DNA of 64,000 nt from Ruminococcaceae bacterium UBA1405 (GCA_002305685.1 DBQB01000016.1:1-64000), one strand, 5' to 3'. Shown: positions 7,617 to 17,459, counted from the stretch's first letter. A program made the numbers and translations. The notes: generated from the sequence alone by a model not told the origin.

Positions 7617-9632
7617 ATGCCTGACCGGTTTATTTTGCACAGTTCGTTCGAGCCTACCGGCGATCAGCCGGAGGCCATCGATAAATTGGTAAACGGGATT
7701 CTTGCGGGAGATCGGGAACAAACGCTGCTGGGTGTTACCGGCTCCGGAAAAACCTTCACCATGGCCAATGTCATCCAGCGGGTCAATCGCCCTACCCTGG
7801 TGCTGGCCCACAACAAAACCCTGGCTGCACAGCTCTGCAGCGAGTTTAAGGAATTTTTTCCAGAAAATGCAGTGGAATACTTTGTATCCTACTACGACTA
7901 TTATCAACCGGAAGCCTACATCGCTCAGACCGATACCTATATTGAAAAGGACAGCGCCATCAACGAAGAGATCGAAAAACTGCGCCATTCTGCCACATCC
8001 GCCCTCTCAGAACGGCGGGACGTGATCATTGTGGCCAGTGTCTCCTGCATCTACTCGCTGGGAGATCCTATCGATTACCGCAACATGGTTATCTCCCTGC
8101 GCACCGGCATGGAGAGGGATCGAGACGAGCTGATGCAGAAATTGGTTTCCATTCAGTACGAACGAAATGACATCAACTTTGTCCGCAACAAATTCCGGGT
8201 GCGTGGCGACGTTGTGGAAATATTCCCCGCCTACTACAGCGACACCGCCATCCGGGTAGAATTTTTTGGCGATGAAATCGACCGCATCTGTGAAATCAAC
8301 CCTCTCACTGGGGAGATAAAAGGGGTGGTCTCCCATGCCGCCATCTATCCTGCCTCCCATTACATTGTCCCCCGTGACAAAATGCAGGTGGCACTGGAAC
8401 AGATCCGGGACGAAATGGAACAGCAGGCTGCTTTCTTCACCCAAAACGGGAAACTGATCGAGGCACAGCGGATTCGGGAACGCACCAACTACGACCTGGA
8501 AATGCTCTCAGAGATTGGTTTTTGCAAGGGCATTGAAAACTATTCCCGGGTGCTCTCGGGACGGGAGCCGGGTTCGGCGCCCTTTACGTTGCTGGACTAT
8601 TTTCCCGACGATTTTCTCCTGTTTGTGGATGAATCCCACGTTACCCTCTCCCAGGTGCGGGGAATGTATGGCGGAGACAAATCCCGCAAACAAACGCTGA
8701 TCGATTACGGCTTTCGCCTTCCCTCCGCTGCCGACAATCGCCCGTTGGATTTCGAAGAATTTTATCATAAGCTCAACCAAATCGTATTCGTCAGCGCTAC
8801 CCCCGGCGCCTTTGAGCGGGAACACAGCAGCCAAATTGTGGAACAGGTCATCCGCCCCACCGGACTGGTGGACCCGGAGATCGAGGTAAAACCGGTGGAG
8901 GGACAGATCGACGATCTGCTCTCCGAGATCAACCAGCGCACCGAGAAAAATGAACGGGTGCTGGTCACCACCCTCACCAAAAAGATGGCGGAAGATCTCA
9001 CCAGCTATCTGGAAACCATGGGGGTACGGGTGCGCTATATGCACCATGACGTGGACACCATCGAGCGCATGGAGATCATCCGGGATCTGCGTCTGGGCGA
9101 GTTCGACGTGCTGGTAGGTATCAATCTGCTGCGGGAAGGTTTGGATATTCCAGAGGTTTCGTTGGTGGCTATTTTGGACGCGGATAAGGAAGGGTTTCTC
9201 CGCTCTGAAACCTCCCTGGTGCAGACCATTGGCCGCGCCGCGCGCAATGCTCAGGGCAAAGTCATTATGTATGCCGATCAGGTGACCGAATCGATGGAGC
9301 GAGCCATCTCGGAAACCTACCGCCGCCGTGAAATCCAGATGGCTTATAACAAAGCCCACGGTATTGTCCCCAAGACCATTGTCAAGGACGTCCGGGACAT
9401 TTTGGAAATCTCGGTGAAAGAGGAAAACGGGCGAAAGAAATCCACCAAAGGCACCGGAAAACAAAAGAAACTCTCCGCCCAGGAGCGGGAAGCTACCATC
9501 GCCCAGTTGACGCTGGAGATGAACAACGCAGCCAAGCTGTTGGAATTTGAACACGCCGCCTATCTGCGGGATAAGATCAAAAAGCTGAAGGAGCAGCGGC
9601 CGGTCCCCAAATCGCCGCTGCCCAAAAAATAG
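7617..9632 (+). CDS. uvrB: Excinuclease ABC subunit B
   Basis: 671-aa helicase-like subunit of nucleotide excision repair. It verifies DNA damage handed over by UvrA and recruits UvrC. Walker A GVTGSGKT (39-46), the damage-probing beta-hairpin (YYDYYQPEAYIAQTDTYIEK region, about residues 92-111), the DESH helicase box and a full motif V/VI (GRAARN) are present. The C-terminal UVR motif for UvrC binding (LEFEHAAYLRDKI) is complete. AGAGAGGAG precedes the ATG. uvrA follows after 16 bp. Confidence 0.98.
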   Translation: MPDRFILHSSFEPTGDQPEAIDKLVNGILAGDREQTLLGVTGSGKTFTMANVIQRVNRPTLVLAHNKTLAAQLCSEFKEFFPENAVEYFVSYYDYYQPEAYIAQTDTYIEKDSAINEEIEKLRHSATSALSERRDVIIVASVSCIYSLGDPIDYRNMVISLRTGMERDRDELMQKLVSIQYERNDINFVRNKFRVRGDVVEIFPAYYSDTAIRVEFFGDEIDRICEINPLTGEIKGVVSHAAIYPASHYIVPRDKMQVALEQIRDEMEQQAAFFTQNGKLIEAQRIRERTNYDLEMLSEIGFCKGIENYSRVLSGREPGSAPFTLLDYFPDDFLLFVDESHVTLSQVRGMYGGDKSRKQTLIDYGFRLPSAADNRPLDFEEFYHKLNQIVFVSATPGAFEREHSSQIVEQVIRPTGLVDPEIEVKPVEGQIDDLLSEINQRTEKNERVLVTTLTKKMAEDLTSYLETMGVRVRYMHHDVDTIERMEIIRDLRLGEFDVLVGINLLREGLDIPEVSLVAILDADKEGFLRSETSLVQTIGRAARNAQGKVIMYADQVTESMERAISETYRRREIQMAYNKAHGIVPKTIVKDVRDILEISVKEENGRKKSTKGTGKQKKLSAQEREATIAQLTLEMNNAAKLLEFEHAAYLRDKIKKLKEQRPVPKSPLPKK

Positions 9633-9648
9633 AAAGGACCGAAAACCC

Positions 9649-12480
9649 ATGGCAACCGATAAAATCATCATCCGCGGCGCGCGGGAGCATAACCTGAAAA
9701 ACATCTCTCTGGAACTGCCCAGAGATAAGTTTATTGTATTCACCGGTCTTTCCGGTTCGGGAAAATCCTCCCTGGCCTTTGATACGCTGTACGCCGACGG
9801 CCAGAGACGGTATATGGAAAGCCTTTCTTCCTATGCCCGCCAATTTTTGGGGCAGATGGAAAAGCCGGACGTGGACGACATTGAAGGCCTCTCCCCCGCC
9901 ATCTCCATCGATCAAAAGACCACCTCCCAGAATCCCCGCTCAACGGTGGGAACCGTCACCGAAATCTACGATTACCTGCGTCTGCTCTATGCACGCATCG
10001 GTATCCCCCATTGTCCGATCTGCGGCCGGGAAATCACCCAGCAGACGGTGGATCAGATGGTGGACCGGGTGCTCACTTTGCCGGAAGGCACCCGTATGCA
10101 GATCCTCGCCCCCATCGTCCGGGGCCGTAAGGGGGAGCATACCAAAGAACTGGACAGCGCCCGCCGTTCCGGCTATGTTCGGGTACGGATCGATGGCAAT
10201 CTCTATGAGCTCAGCGAGGAGATCAAACTGGAAAAAAACAAAAAGCACACCATTGAGGTGGTGGTCGACCGGCTGGTGGTACGGGAAAATATTCGTTCCC
10301 GTCTTGCCGATTCGCTGGAAACCGCGCTGGCTCTCACCGGAGGTCTTGCCTCGGTGCTCACCGATCAGGAGGAGCTGATGTTCTCACAAAACTATTCCTG
10401 CCCGGAACATGATATCAGCATCGAGGAACTGACTCCCCGAATGTTTTCCTTCAACAATCCTTACGGCGCCTGCGAAAAATGTACCGGTCTGGGTACCTTT
10501 ATGCGGGTTGATCCTGATCTGGTGGTTCCCAACAAGAATCTCTCCATCCGTGACGGCGCCATCAAAGCCAGCGGCTGGTCCTTTGCCGAGGGCGGTATCG
10601 CCCAGATGTATTACGAAGGTCTGGCAGAGCATTATGGTTTTTCACTGGATACCCCCTATAAACAGCTGCCCAAAAAAATCACCAACATCCTGATGAATGG
10701 AACCGGCGGAGAAAAAATCCAGGTGAAGCGGGAAGCGGGCTCGATGCGAGGAATCTATCAAACCGAGTTCGAAGGGGTTTTAACCAATTTGGAGAGACGG
10801 TATAAGGAGACCAACAGCGACTGGATGCGGGAGGAAATCACCAGTTGGATGAGCAATGTCCCCTGTCCTTCCTGCCATGGCGACCGGCTGAAAAAAGAAA
10901 TCCTGGCGGTCACCGTTGGAGGAATCAACATCAGCGATTTCTGCAAAATGTCGGTGACCGACGCCCTGGCTTTTCTGGATCAACTGCAACCCCAGCTCTC
11001 CCAACGGGATGGGATGATTGCCGGACAAATCCTCAAAGAAATCCGCAGCCGTCTTGGTTTTTTGCGCAGTGTAGGACTGGAATATCTCACCTTATCCCGC
11101 TCCTCCGGTACCCTCTCCGGCGGAGAAAACCAGCGAATCCGTCTGGCAACCCAGATTGGCTCCTCCCTGATGGGAGTACTCTATATTTTGGATGAGCCCA
11201 GCATCGGACTGCATCAGCGGGACAACGACAAGCTGATTGCTACCCTGAAACGGCTTCGGGATTTGGGAAATACGGTGATTGTGGTGGAACACGACGAGGA
11301 TACCATGCTTGCCTCCGATTACCTGGTGGACATCGGCCCTGGCGCAGGGGTTGCGGGAGGCGAAGTGGTTTGCGCTGGTACGGTACAGCAGGTGATGGAC
11401 TGTCCCCGTTCCATTACTGGGCAATATCTCAGCGGCAGAAAAAAAATCCCGGTTCCGAAAACACGGCGACCCGGAAACGGTTATTTTCTCTCCGTCAAAG
11501 GGGCCTGCGAAAATAACCTGAAACATCTCAACATAAAAATTCCGCTCGGCACCTTCACCGCTGTAACTGGGGTCTCTGGCTCCGGAAAGTCCTCTCTGGT
11601 CAATCAGATCATCTATAAACATCTGGCGGCGGAGCTCAACGGAGCCAAGCATAAACCCGGTCAATTTGAATCTATGGAAGGATTAGAGGCGCTGGATAAG
11701 GTGATTGCCATCGACCAGTCACCCATCGGCCGCACCCCTCGCTCCAATCCGGCCACCTATACCGGTGTTTTTACCGACATCCGGGAAGTTTTTGCCCAAA
11801 CAAACGATGCGAAAATCCGGGGTTATAATGCCGGACGTTTCTCATTTAATACAAAAGGGGGACGCTGTGAAGCCTGTGAGGGCGACGGCATCCTTAAAAT
11901 TGAGATGCATTTTTTGCCAGATATCTTTGTACCCTGCGAAGTTTGCAAAGGGCAGCGGTATAACCGGGAAACTTTGGAGGTAAAATACAAAGGGAAAACC
12001 ATCAGCGACGTGCTGGATATGACGGTGGACGAAGCGCTGGTATTTTTTGAGAATGTGCCCAAGGTGAAGCGCCGGATTCAAACGCTCCAGGATGTGGGAC
12101 TGGGGTATGTCAAACTGGGACAGAGCGCCACAACCCTTTCCGGCGGAGAAGCCCAGCGGGTGAAGCTGGCCACCGAGCTTTCCCGACGCAGCACCGGCAA
12201 AACCATTTATATCCTGGATGAACCTACCACCGGACTGCACATCGCGGACGTCCATAAACTCATTGAGGTACTGGAACAATTGGTGGACGCCGGAAACACG
12301 GTACTTCTCATTGAACACAATCTGGACGTCATCAAGACCGCCGACTATATCATTGACCTTGGCCCCGAGGGAGGCGACAAGGGCGGCACTCTGGTTGCCT
12401 GCGGTACGCCGGAAGAAATCTGCCAGGTGGAGGCTTCCTATACCGGAAAATATCTCAAACGATATCTGCCGGGTTTGTAA
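9649..12480 (+). CDS. uvrA: Excinuclease ABC subunit A
   Basis: 943-aa ABC-type ATPase that scans DNA for damage and loads UvrB. Two nucleotide-binding halves are seen: Walker A GLSGSGKS (33-40) and GVSGSGKS in the second half, each with a SGGE signature and an ILDEP Walker B. Zinc-binding CxxC pairs occur at CPICG, CEKC/CPSC and CEACEGDG...CEVC. AAAGGA sits before the ATG; transcription is from the uvrB promoter. Length is typical. Confidence 0.98.
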   Translation: MATDKIIIRGAREHNLKNISLELPRDKFIVFTGLSGSGKSSLAFDTLYADGQRRYMESLSSYARQFLGQMEKPDVDDIEGLSPAISIDQKTTSQNPRSTVGTVTEIYDYLRLLYARIGIPHCPICGREITQQTVDQMVDRVLTLPEGTRMQILAPIVRGRKGEHTKELDSARRSGYVRVRIDGNLYELSEEIKLEKNKKHTIEVVVDRLVVRENIRSRLADSLETALALTGGLASVLTDQEELMFSQNYSCPEHDISIEELTPRMFSFNNPYGACEKCTGLGTFMRVDPDLVVPNKNLSIRDGAIKASGWSFAEGGIAQMYYEGLAEHYGFSLDTPYKQLPKKITNILMNGTGGEKIQVKREAGSMRGIYQTEFEGVLTNLERRYKETNSDWMREEITSWMSNVPCPSCHGDRLKKEILAVTVGGINISDFCKMSVTDALAFLDQLQPQLSQRDGMIAGQILKEIRSRLGFLRSVGLEYLTLSRSSGTLSGGENQRIRLATQIGSSLMGVLYILDEPSIGLHQRDNDKLIATLKRLRDLGNTVIVVEHDEDTMLASDYLVDIGPGAGVAGGEVVCAGTVQQVMDCPRSITGQYLSGRKKIPVPKTRRPGNGYFLSVKGACENNLKHLNIKIPLGTFTAVTGVSGSGKSSLVNQIIYKHLAAELNGAKHKPGQFESMEGLEALDKVIAIDQSPIGRTPRSNPATYTGVFTDIREVFAQTNDAKIRGYNAGRFSFNTKGGRCEACEGDGILKIEMHFLPDIFVPCEVCKGQRYNRETLEVKYKGKTISDVLDMTVDEALVFFENVPKVKRRIQTLQDVGLGYVKLGQSATTLSGGEAQRVKLATELSRRSTGKTIYILDEPTTGLHIADVHKLIEVLEQLVDAGNTVLLIEHNLDVIKTADYIIDLGPEGGDKGGTLVACGTPEEICQVEASYTGKYLKRYLPGL

Positions 12481-12496
12481 ATTTTTCCGCAAGCAC

Positions 12497-12525
12497 TTTA
12501 CAATTATACCAATATAGTGTACAAT
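12497..12525 (+). promoter_or_regulatory. Promoter of the rubredoxin gene
   Basis: TTTACA (12497-12502), 17-bp spacer, TACAAT (12520-12525), 36 bp upstream of the rubredoxin ATG. A long dyad (12506-12533) overlaps the -10. Confidence 0.75.
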
Positions 12526-12533
12526 ATTGGTAT
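12506..12533. promoter_or_regulatory. 28-bp operator-like dyad overlapping the rubredoxin -10
   Basis: Perfect 10-bp inverted repeat ATACCAATAT (12506-12515) and ATATTGGTAT (12524-12533) around 8 bp. Its position over the spacer, -10 and transcription start is that of a repressor operator. The same sequence could also form an A/T-rich hairpin ending uvrA transcripts, since CCTATTTTTATC follows. I cannot assign a regulator. Confidence 0.55.
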
Positions 12534-12561
12534 CCTATTTTTATCAAGGAGGTCAAAAACC

Positions 12562-12720
12562 ATGGAAAAATATGTATGCACCGTTTGTGGCTATATCTAT
12601 GACGAGGAAACCGGCGATCCCGATAACGGGATTGCAGCCGGCACCAAATGGGCCGATGTCCCTGAGGACTTTGTCTGCCCCCTGTGCGGTGTTGGAAAGG
12701 ATCAGTTCGAAAAGGAATGA
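12562..12720 (+). CDS. Rubredoxin
   Basis: 52-aa one-iron electron carrier of the cytosol. Both CxxCG-type iron knuckles are present: CTVCGY (residues 6-11) and CPLCGV (39-44). Conserved aromatic and Pro/Asp residues lie between them (IYDEETGDPDNGIAAGT region). The ATG at 12562 has AAGGAGG 9 bp upstream. In anaerobes rubredoxin commonly feeds electrons to superoxide or peroxide reductases. It is monocistronic, with its own promoter and terminator. Confidence 0.97.
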   Translation: MEKYVCTVCGYIYDEETGDPDNGIAAGTKWADVPEDFVCPLCGVGKDQFEKE

Positions 12721-12736
12721 GGTTCCTTTATGAGCA

Positions 12737-12776
12737 AAAAACAGGCAGCTGGAAAATTCCAGCTGCCTGTTTTTGT
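12737..12776 (+). terminator. Intrinsic terminator of the rubredoxin gene
   Basis: Long perfect stem (AAACAGGCAGCTGGAA / TTCCAGCTGCCTGTTT) followed by TTTTG. Also T-rich in reverse, so it may serve both strands, including the convergent DUF1846 gene. Confidence 0.9.
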
Positions 12777-12844
12777 TTGACGGGGATTCAAAACTTTAAG
12801 CGCCAATTGACGCATGAAGCTTTGAGAAAAATGGTGGGAAAGGG

Positions 12845-14311
12845 TTATTGCTCCTGTACCGGCTCATTGGTAACCTCAATTCCCAATTTCTTTAACAGAC
12901 GCTCATCCACGTCTGAGAGGGTAACCGTCACATGAGCCTGACATCCCCGCAGTTGGGAAAGCTGCTCCAATGCCAACCGGGCATTGTTATCCGTAGCAGC
13001 GGAGCTGGAAAGAGCGATCAGGGTTTCATCGGTATGCAGTCGGGGATTTTTGCTTCCAAGATAACGCGTTTTTAACTGCTGAATGGGCTTGATGGCTTCC
13101 GGGGAAATCAGTTTCACTGGATCAGGAATCCCGGCCAATACCTTAACTGCGTTGAGCAGCATGGATGCACAGGCGCCCAAAAGTTCTGTGGTTTTTCCAG
13201 TGACGATTGTACCGTCAGGAAGCTCCATAGCAGCTGCAGGGCCGCCTGTGCGCTCGGCCAGCTCACAGGCAACCGGCACCACATGACGGTATTCCTTGCT
13301 GATTTTTGCCTGGCTGAGCAGCAGCTCCAATTTGTAAACTTCATTTTCGTTTCCTGCACCGCTCAACAGGGCGTTGACCGTCCGATAATACCGGCGGATA
13401 ATCTCCTGGCGGGAAGCCTCTTTGCAAACCTCATCGTCCACAATACAAGATCCGGCCATATTGACGCCCATATCGGTGGGAGATTTATAAGGACTTTCTC
13501 CATAAATTCCCTCAAACATCGCCTGCAATACGGGAAAGATCGCGACATCTCGGTTGTAGTTGACGGTGGTGAGTCCATATGCTTCCAGGTGGAAGGGATC
13601 AATCATATTTACATCGTCGAGGTCTGCCGTCGCCGCCTCATAGGCAATATTGACCGGATGTTTCAGCGGCAGATTCCAAATCGGGAAGGTTTCAAATTTT
13701 GCATATCCAGCTTTGCGTCCCCGTTTATTCTCGTGATACAGCTGCGAAAGGCAGGTAGCCATCTTGCCGCTGCCCGGCCCCGGCGCCGTCACAACCACCA
13801 GAGGACGGCTGGTTTCAATGTAATCGTTTCTTCCATATCCCCGTTCACTGAGAATCAGGGACACGTTAGAGGGATAGCCTTCAATCACATAGTGGATATA
13901 CACCCGAATTCCCAGTTTTTCCAGACGGGCTTTAAACAAATCCGCCGCTTTCTGGCCATTGTACTGGGTAATCACTACGCTGCCTACGTATAATCCCACA
14001 TTGGTAAACTGCTGGCGAAGCCGCAGCACATCCTCATCATAGGTGATACCATAATCCCCGCGCACTTTATTGCGTTCAATGTCAGCCGCACTGATTACAA
14101 GTACAATTTCCGCCTGTTCAGCCAGCTGCAACAGCATCTGAAGCTTGCTGTCCGGTGCAAAACCGGGAAGTACACGGGAGGCGTGGTAATCATCAAAAAG
14201 CTTTCCGCCAAATTCCAGATAAAGCTTATCCTCAAATTGACCAATCCGTTCCCGAATATGCGCCGACTGCATGGCACAGTATTTTTCATTGTCAAATCCA
14301 ACCCGAAGCAT
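12845..14311 (-). CDS. DUF1846 (UPF0371) family protein
   Basis: 488-aa protein of the DUF1846 family, common in Firmicutes and of unknown biochemical role. It starts at the ATG at 14311 (MLRVGFDNEKY, the conserved family N terminus), with AAGGA upstream; an ATG 12 bp earlier abuts that site. A glycine-rich loop PGPGSGKMATCL (near residue 186) looks like a nucleotide-binding P-loop variant. The leader carries a promoter and a terminator-like hairpin, suggesting attenuation. Confidence 0.9.
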   Translation of the reverse strand: MLRVGFDNEKYCAMQSAHIRERIGQFEDKLYLEFGGKLFDDYHASRVLPGFAPDSKLQMLLQLAEQAEIVLVISAADIERNKVRGDYGITYDEDVLRLRQQFTNVGLYVGSVVITQYNGQKAADLFKARLEKLGIRVYIHYVIEGYPSNVSLILSERGYGRNDYIETSRPLVVVTAPGPGSGKMATCLSQLYHENKRGRKAGYAKFETFPIWNLPLKHPVNIAYEAATADLDDVNMIDPFHLEAYGLTTVNYNRDVAIFPVLQAMFEGIYGESPYKSPTDMGVNMAGSCIVDDEVCKEASRQEIIRRYYRTVNALLSGAGNENEVYKLELLLSQAKISKEYRHVVPVACELAERTGGPAAAMELPDGTIVTGKTTELLGACASMLLNAVKVLAGIPDPVKLISPEAIKPIQQLKTRYLGSKNPRLHTDETLIALSSSAATDNNARLALEQLSQLRGCQAHVTVTLSDVDERLLKKLGIEVTNEPVQEQ

Positions 14312-14382
14312 CGGTATCTTCATCCTTTCCCCTGTATCTAACACATCTCCAAGATTTTTGTGCTATATGCTGCCATCTCATA

Positions 14383-14418
14383 CAAAAACCGCCGCCCCTG
14401 CCAAAAAGCCGGGGCGGT
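14383..14418 (-). terminator. Intrinsic terminator within the DUF1846 leader (candidate attenuator)
   Basis: Minus strand: CCGCCCC (14411-14417) pairs with GGGGCGG (14392-14398), with a short inner stem, then TTTTT. It lies 72 bp upstream of the start codon and 66 bp downstream of the promoter -10, so it sits inside the mRNA leader and not after a gene. Confidence 0.65.
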
Positions 14419-14483
14419 GATATCCGCGGCAAAACCGGCAACTTTTGCAAAGAAAGCCCGGCTTGATTCCTCACACGTCGAAT

Positions 14484-14512
14484 ATTATAGCATTGGCGCA
14501 TCGGTTTGTATA
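14484..14512 (-). promoter_or_regulatory. Promoter of the DUF1846 gene
   Basis: Minus strand -10 TATAAT (14484-14489) with a weak -35 TATACA 17 bp upstream. The region 14312-14636 holds only this promoter and the leader hairpin. Confidence 0.5.
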
Positions 14513-14636
14513 CAGAAATTGTAAAATTCGTTTAATTGTACAAGAAAAATGCAGAAAAGGCCTTTGAGGGGAAACCATGGCCTTCCAAAACCCTTTCTCC
14601 TAGCCAATGTCCACAACGAGCCAGATCCAAACTTTG

Positions 14637-15464
14637 TTACCGCACCCGCAGCTGCCAAAACGCCACTGCCGCGGCAGCCGCCACATTCAGCGAATCCACA
14701 TGATGGGACATAGGAATTTTGGCAGTATAATCACACCCGGCTATGGTCTGAGCGCAAAGGCCATCCCCCTCGGTTCCCAACACGATGGCCAACTTTTTTT
14801 CATCCATCAGGCGAGGATCCTCGATGCTGACGGCGGTATCGCTCAGCGCCAAAGCCACCGTGGCAAACCCCATCTGTTGGAGCTGTGCCAATCCCTGCTC
14901 CGGCCATTCAGACGCATCCTCTCCAATCGTGGTCCAGGGAATCTGAAAGACTGTTCCCATGCTGACCCGAACCGCCCTTCGGCACAGAGGATCGCAGCAG
15001 GACGGCGTCACCAACACCCCGTCGATATGCATCGCAGCCGCACTGCGAAAAATGGCTCCCACATTGGTGGAATCCGTAATATTTTCCAGTACCGCCAACC
15101 GTTTGGCTCCGCTGCAAAGGCTGGAAAGTTCTGGTTGCTGCGGCCGCCGCATAGCGCAGAGAATCCCACGAGTCAAAGGATATCCGGTCAGGCGGCTGAG
15201 CAGTTCCCTCTCCCCAGTGTATACTGGTATCTCCCCACATCGTTCCATCAGCGCCTTTCCCTGACCAGTGAGATGCCGGCGTTCCATCAGCAACGATACT
15301 GGGATACAGCCGGCATCCAGCGCAAGGGCGATCACCTTTGGACTCTCTGCAATAAAAATACCCATCGAAGGTTCCAGACGGTTGCGCAGCTGAGATTGGG
15401 TCAGCTGGGCGTAAACTTCCAATCCAGGATGAGTCAGGCTCGTTATTTCAGTAATCTGGGACAT
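14637..15464 (-). CDS. TrmH/SpoU family RNA 2'-O-methyltransferase
   Basis: 275-aa SPOUT-class enzyme that methylates ribose 2'-OH in rRNA or tRNA. The three SpoU motifs are clear: NVGAIFRSA, VLGTEGDGL and IPMSHHVDSLNVAAAAA. An N-terminal substrate-binding extension (about 100 aa) is present as in TsnR/RlmB relatives. The ATG at 15464 (MSQITEITS) has AAGGAG 6 bp upstream; an in-frame TTG 18 bp earlier overlaps this site and is rejected. Target nucleotide unknown. Confidence 0.92.
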   Translation of the reverse strand: MSQITEITSLTHPGLEVYAQLTQSQLRNRLEPSMGIFIAESPKVIALALDAGCIPVSLLMERRHLTGQGKALMERCGEIPVYTGERELLSRLTGYPLTRGILCAMRRPQQPELSSLCSGAKRLAVLENITDSTNVGAIFRSAAAMHIDGVLVTPSCCDPLCRRAVRVSMGTVFQIPWTTIGEDASEWPEQGLAQLQQMGFATVALALSDTAVSIEDPRLMDEKKLAIVLGTEGDGLCAQTIAGCDYTAKIPMSHHVDSLNVAAAAAVAFWQLRVR

Positions 15465-15501
15465 AACATACTCCTTTGTCAAACGTATCCTTTTGTTTCA
15501 T

Positions 15502-15530
15502 ATTATAATAATACCACTTTGAGAAATCAA
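15502..15530 (-). promoter_or_regulatory. Promoter of the TrmH-family gene
   Basis: Minus strand: TTGATT (15525-15530), 17-bp spacer, TATAAT (15502-15507), 38 bp upstream of the ATG. Confidence 0.75.
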
Positions 15531-15583
15531 CTTTGCAATGCTTTGGTTTTGCTTCATATTTCTTGATCATGGAAGGAAACAAC

Positions 15584-15612
15584 TTGTACCTCAGCGGGAA
15601 ACCTGATATAAT
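15584..15612 (+). promoter_or_regulatory. Promoter of the GGDEF gene
   Basis: TTGTAC (15584-15589), 17-bp spacer, TATAAT (15607-15612), about 80 bp upstream of the GGDEF reading frame; divergent from the TrmH promoter. Confidence 0.7.
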
Positions 15613-15690
15613 TTATATAGATAGCTTATTGTCTTTTTACGTGATGTTTTAAAATAGAATTTGATATTACTTGAAAAGAAGTGACATTAT

Positions 15691-17269
15691 TTGTGGAGTA
15701 AAGTAAAAAATCTTCTTGGTTTTCATACAGATATGCCCGATTACGACATTATCATGACTCGTATTTGGCATGATACCAAAATGCAGCATTTTGTCGCTCA
15801 CATAGTCGTACTGTTATCTGAGATCATCATGGTAATTGCCATCTCTGTTCGGCCCGGCGGCCCATTTTTGAATGTACGGCGCACCACCTATTTCTTTTTG
15901 TACTGGTCACTGATCATTGTATGTGTCATAACTATGCTTACACAACGGTGGTTGAATCGTAAGGAAAAAGACTATCGGCACTTTTACCGCCTTGAACTAT
16001 TTTTCTTGGCCTTTTTCAGTTTCTGGGGAGTGGGCATCAGCCTCAACGATCAGCTGGGCGGAAACGATGTTACCGTTTATACCTACACCGTATTGATTGT
16101 GGCTTTTATTTCTGTCGTACAGCCCTGGAAAATCGGCATTGTTTTGCTGATTAGCTATCTACTGCTGATGCTTTTGTTCCCCTTTTTCCCAAATCCGATG
16201 GATGGGCAACAATTCAACAACATTATCAACAGCTTTTTTAATTGCTGCAAACTTTTATCATTCTAGGATTCGTCTGAAAAAGGACGATTTGACCATTGAA
16301 AGGCAGTATCAACAAATCAAAGAGGGACACGACGCGCTTTTGGTCACAGCCTACACCGACACCTTAACCGGTCTGTTCAATCGCAGCGGCTATACCCAGC
16401 GGATACAGGAGCTGGAACAGCTAAAAAAGCAAAACATCAGCTGCATATATCTAGACGCCAACGGTTTGCATGAGATCAACAATCATCTTGGGCATCAAGG
16501 CGGAGACCAGATGCTCGTCTGCATTGCAACGGCCCTGCGCAATCAGTTTGATCCAAACAACATCTTTCGCATTGGCGGGGATGAGTTTGTGGTCCTCTGT
16601 ACAGATCTGTCTGAGCCGCAGCTGCAACAGAGAATTCTCAATTTCTGCAAAGAAATCGAGCTTCAGAAATATTCTGTTTCGGTAGGATATGCGTGGAGTG
16701 AAGAGCAAGCGACATCTGTTGTCAACGTCATCAATAACGCTGAGGAGACTATGCGAGCCAACAAACGCATCTACTACGAAAATCACGGACATCTGCGGCA
16801 GCACCGGGAGCTCAATTACCAAATGGAAAACATTATTCTGGAGAAAAAAGATATTGAATTGTTCTTAAAATTCCTTTCTCCCATCTATAACGGCGTGTAT
16901 ATGGTGGATCTCAAAACCAATACCGCACGCTGTATCCATTCTCATGAAAAATTTTCTAGGACTTTCTGTTGCTCAGAGAAACAATTCTACCAAGGACTGC
17001 AAACATATGCTGCCACATGGCTACATCCAGAATACACCAACGCATTTATTACATTTTGCAATTACGAACATATTCTTTACCATCTGCGCACCGATCCGTT
17101 TGCACAGATTATCTATCAAACAACAGACGGTACTTATTTTAAATTGCAGGTCCTGTACATCGATCAGGAGGACAGCACTTTACAGGAAACCATGTGGGTC
17201 TTTTCCAAACTTGGAACAGATGAACTTACCCTCTACGATCGTCTATCTCATCATATGCCGCAGCCTTAA
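15691..17269 (+). pseudogene. Membrane-bound GGDEF (diguanylate cyclase-like) gene split by a frameshift
   Basis: Two overlapping frames make one protein. 15691-16266 (TTG start, 191 aa) encodes about five membrane segments; 16202-17269 continues in the +1 frame with a GGDEF domain (GGDEF at IGGDEFVVLC) and about 150 residues of unrecognised C terminus. Removing one T from the T6 run at 16234-16239 joins them as ...INSFLIAANFYHSRIRLKK, the expected last membrane helix leading to a linker. The GGDEF family makes cyclic di-GMP from GTP. This may be a true mutation, a phase-variable tract, transcriptional slippage or a sequencing error. Start choice is uncertain, with a weak ribosome site. Confidence 0.8.
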
Positions 17270-17312
17270 CATCGAACCAAATCAAGATTTTGATTCGGCA
17301 GTCCCGAAAGTA

Positions 17313-17362
17313 CAAAAATCGGCTCTCAAGGGAAGCAAAACCGCTTCTTTTGAGAGCCGATT
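17313..17362 (-). terminator. Intrinsic terminator of metK
   Basis: Minus strand: 13-bp perfect stem AATCGGCTCTCAA / TTGAGAGCCGATT enclosing an inner GAAGC/GCTTC hairpin, followed by TTTTTG. It lies 98 bp past the metK stop. Confidence 0.8.
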
Positions 17363-17459
17363 CTCGTATCCGGATATTCGTTAGGCTAGAATGTTATGGC
17401 ACCTTTCTTCTGCGGCAACCCTAACTTTTTAGGGATGACACATCAAAACAGCGTTGCGT

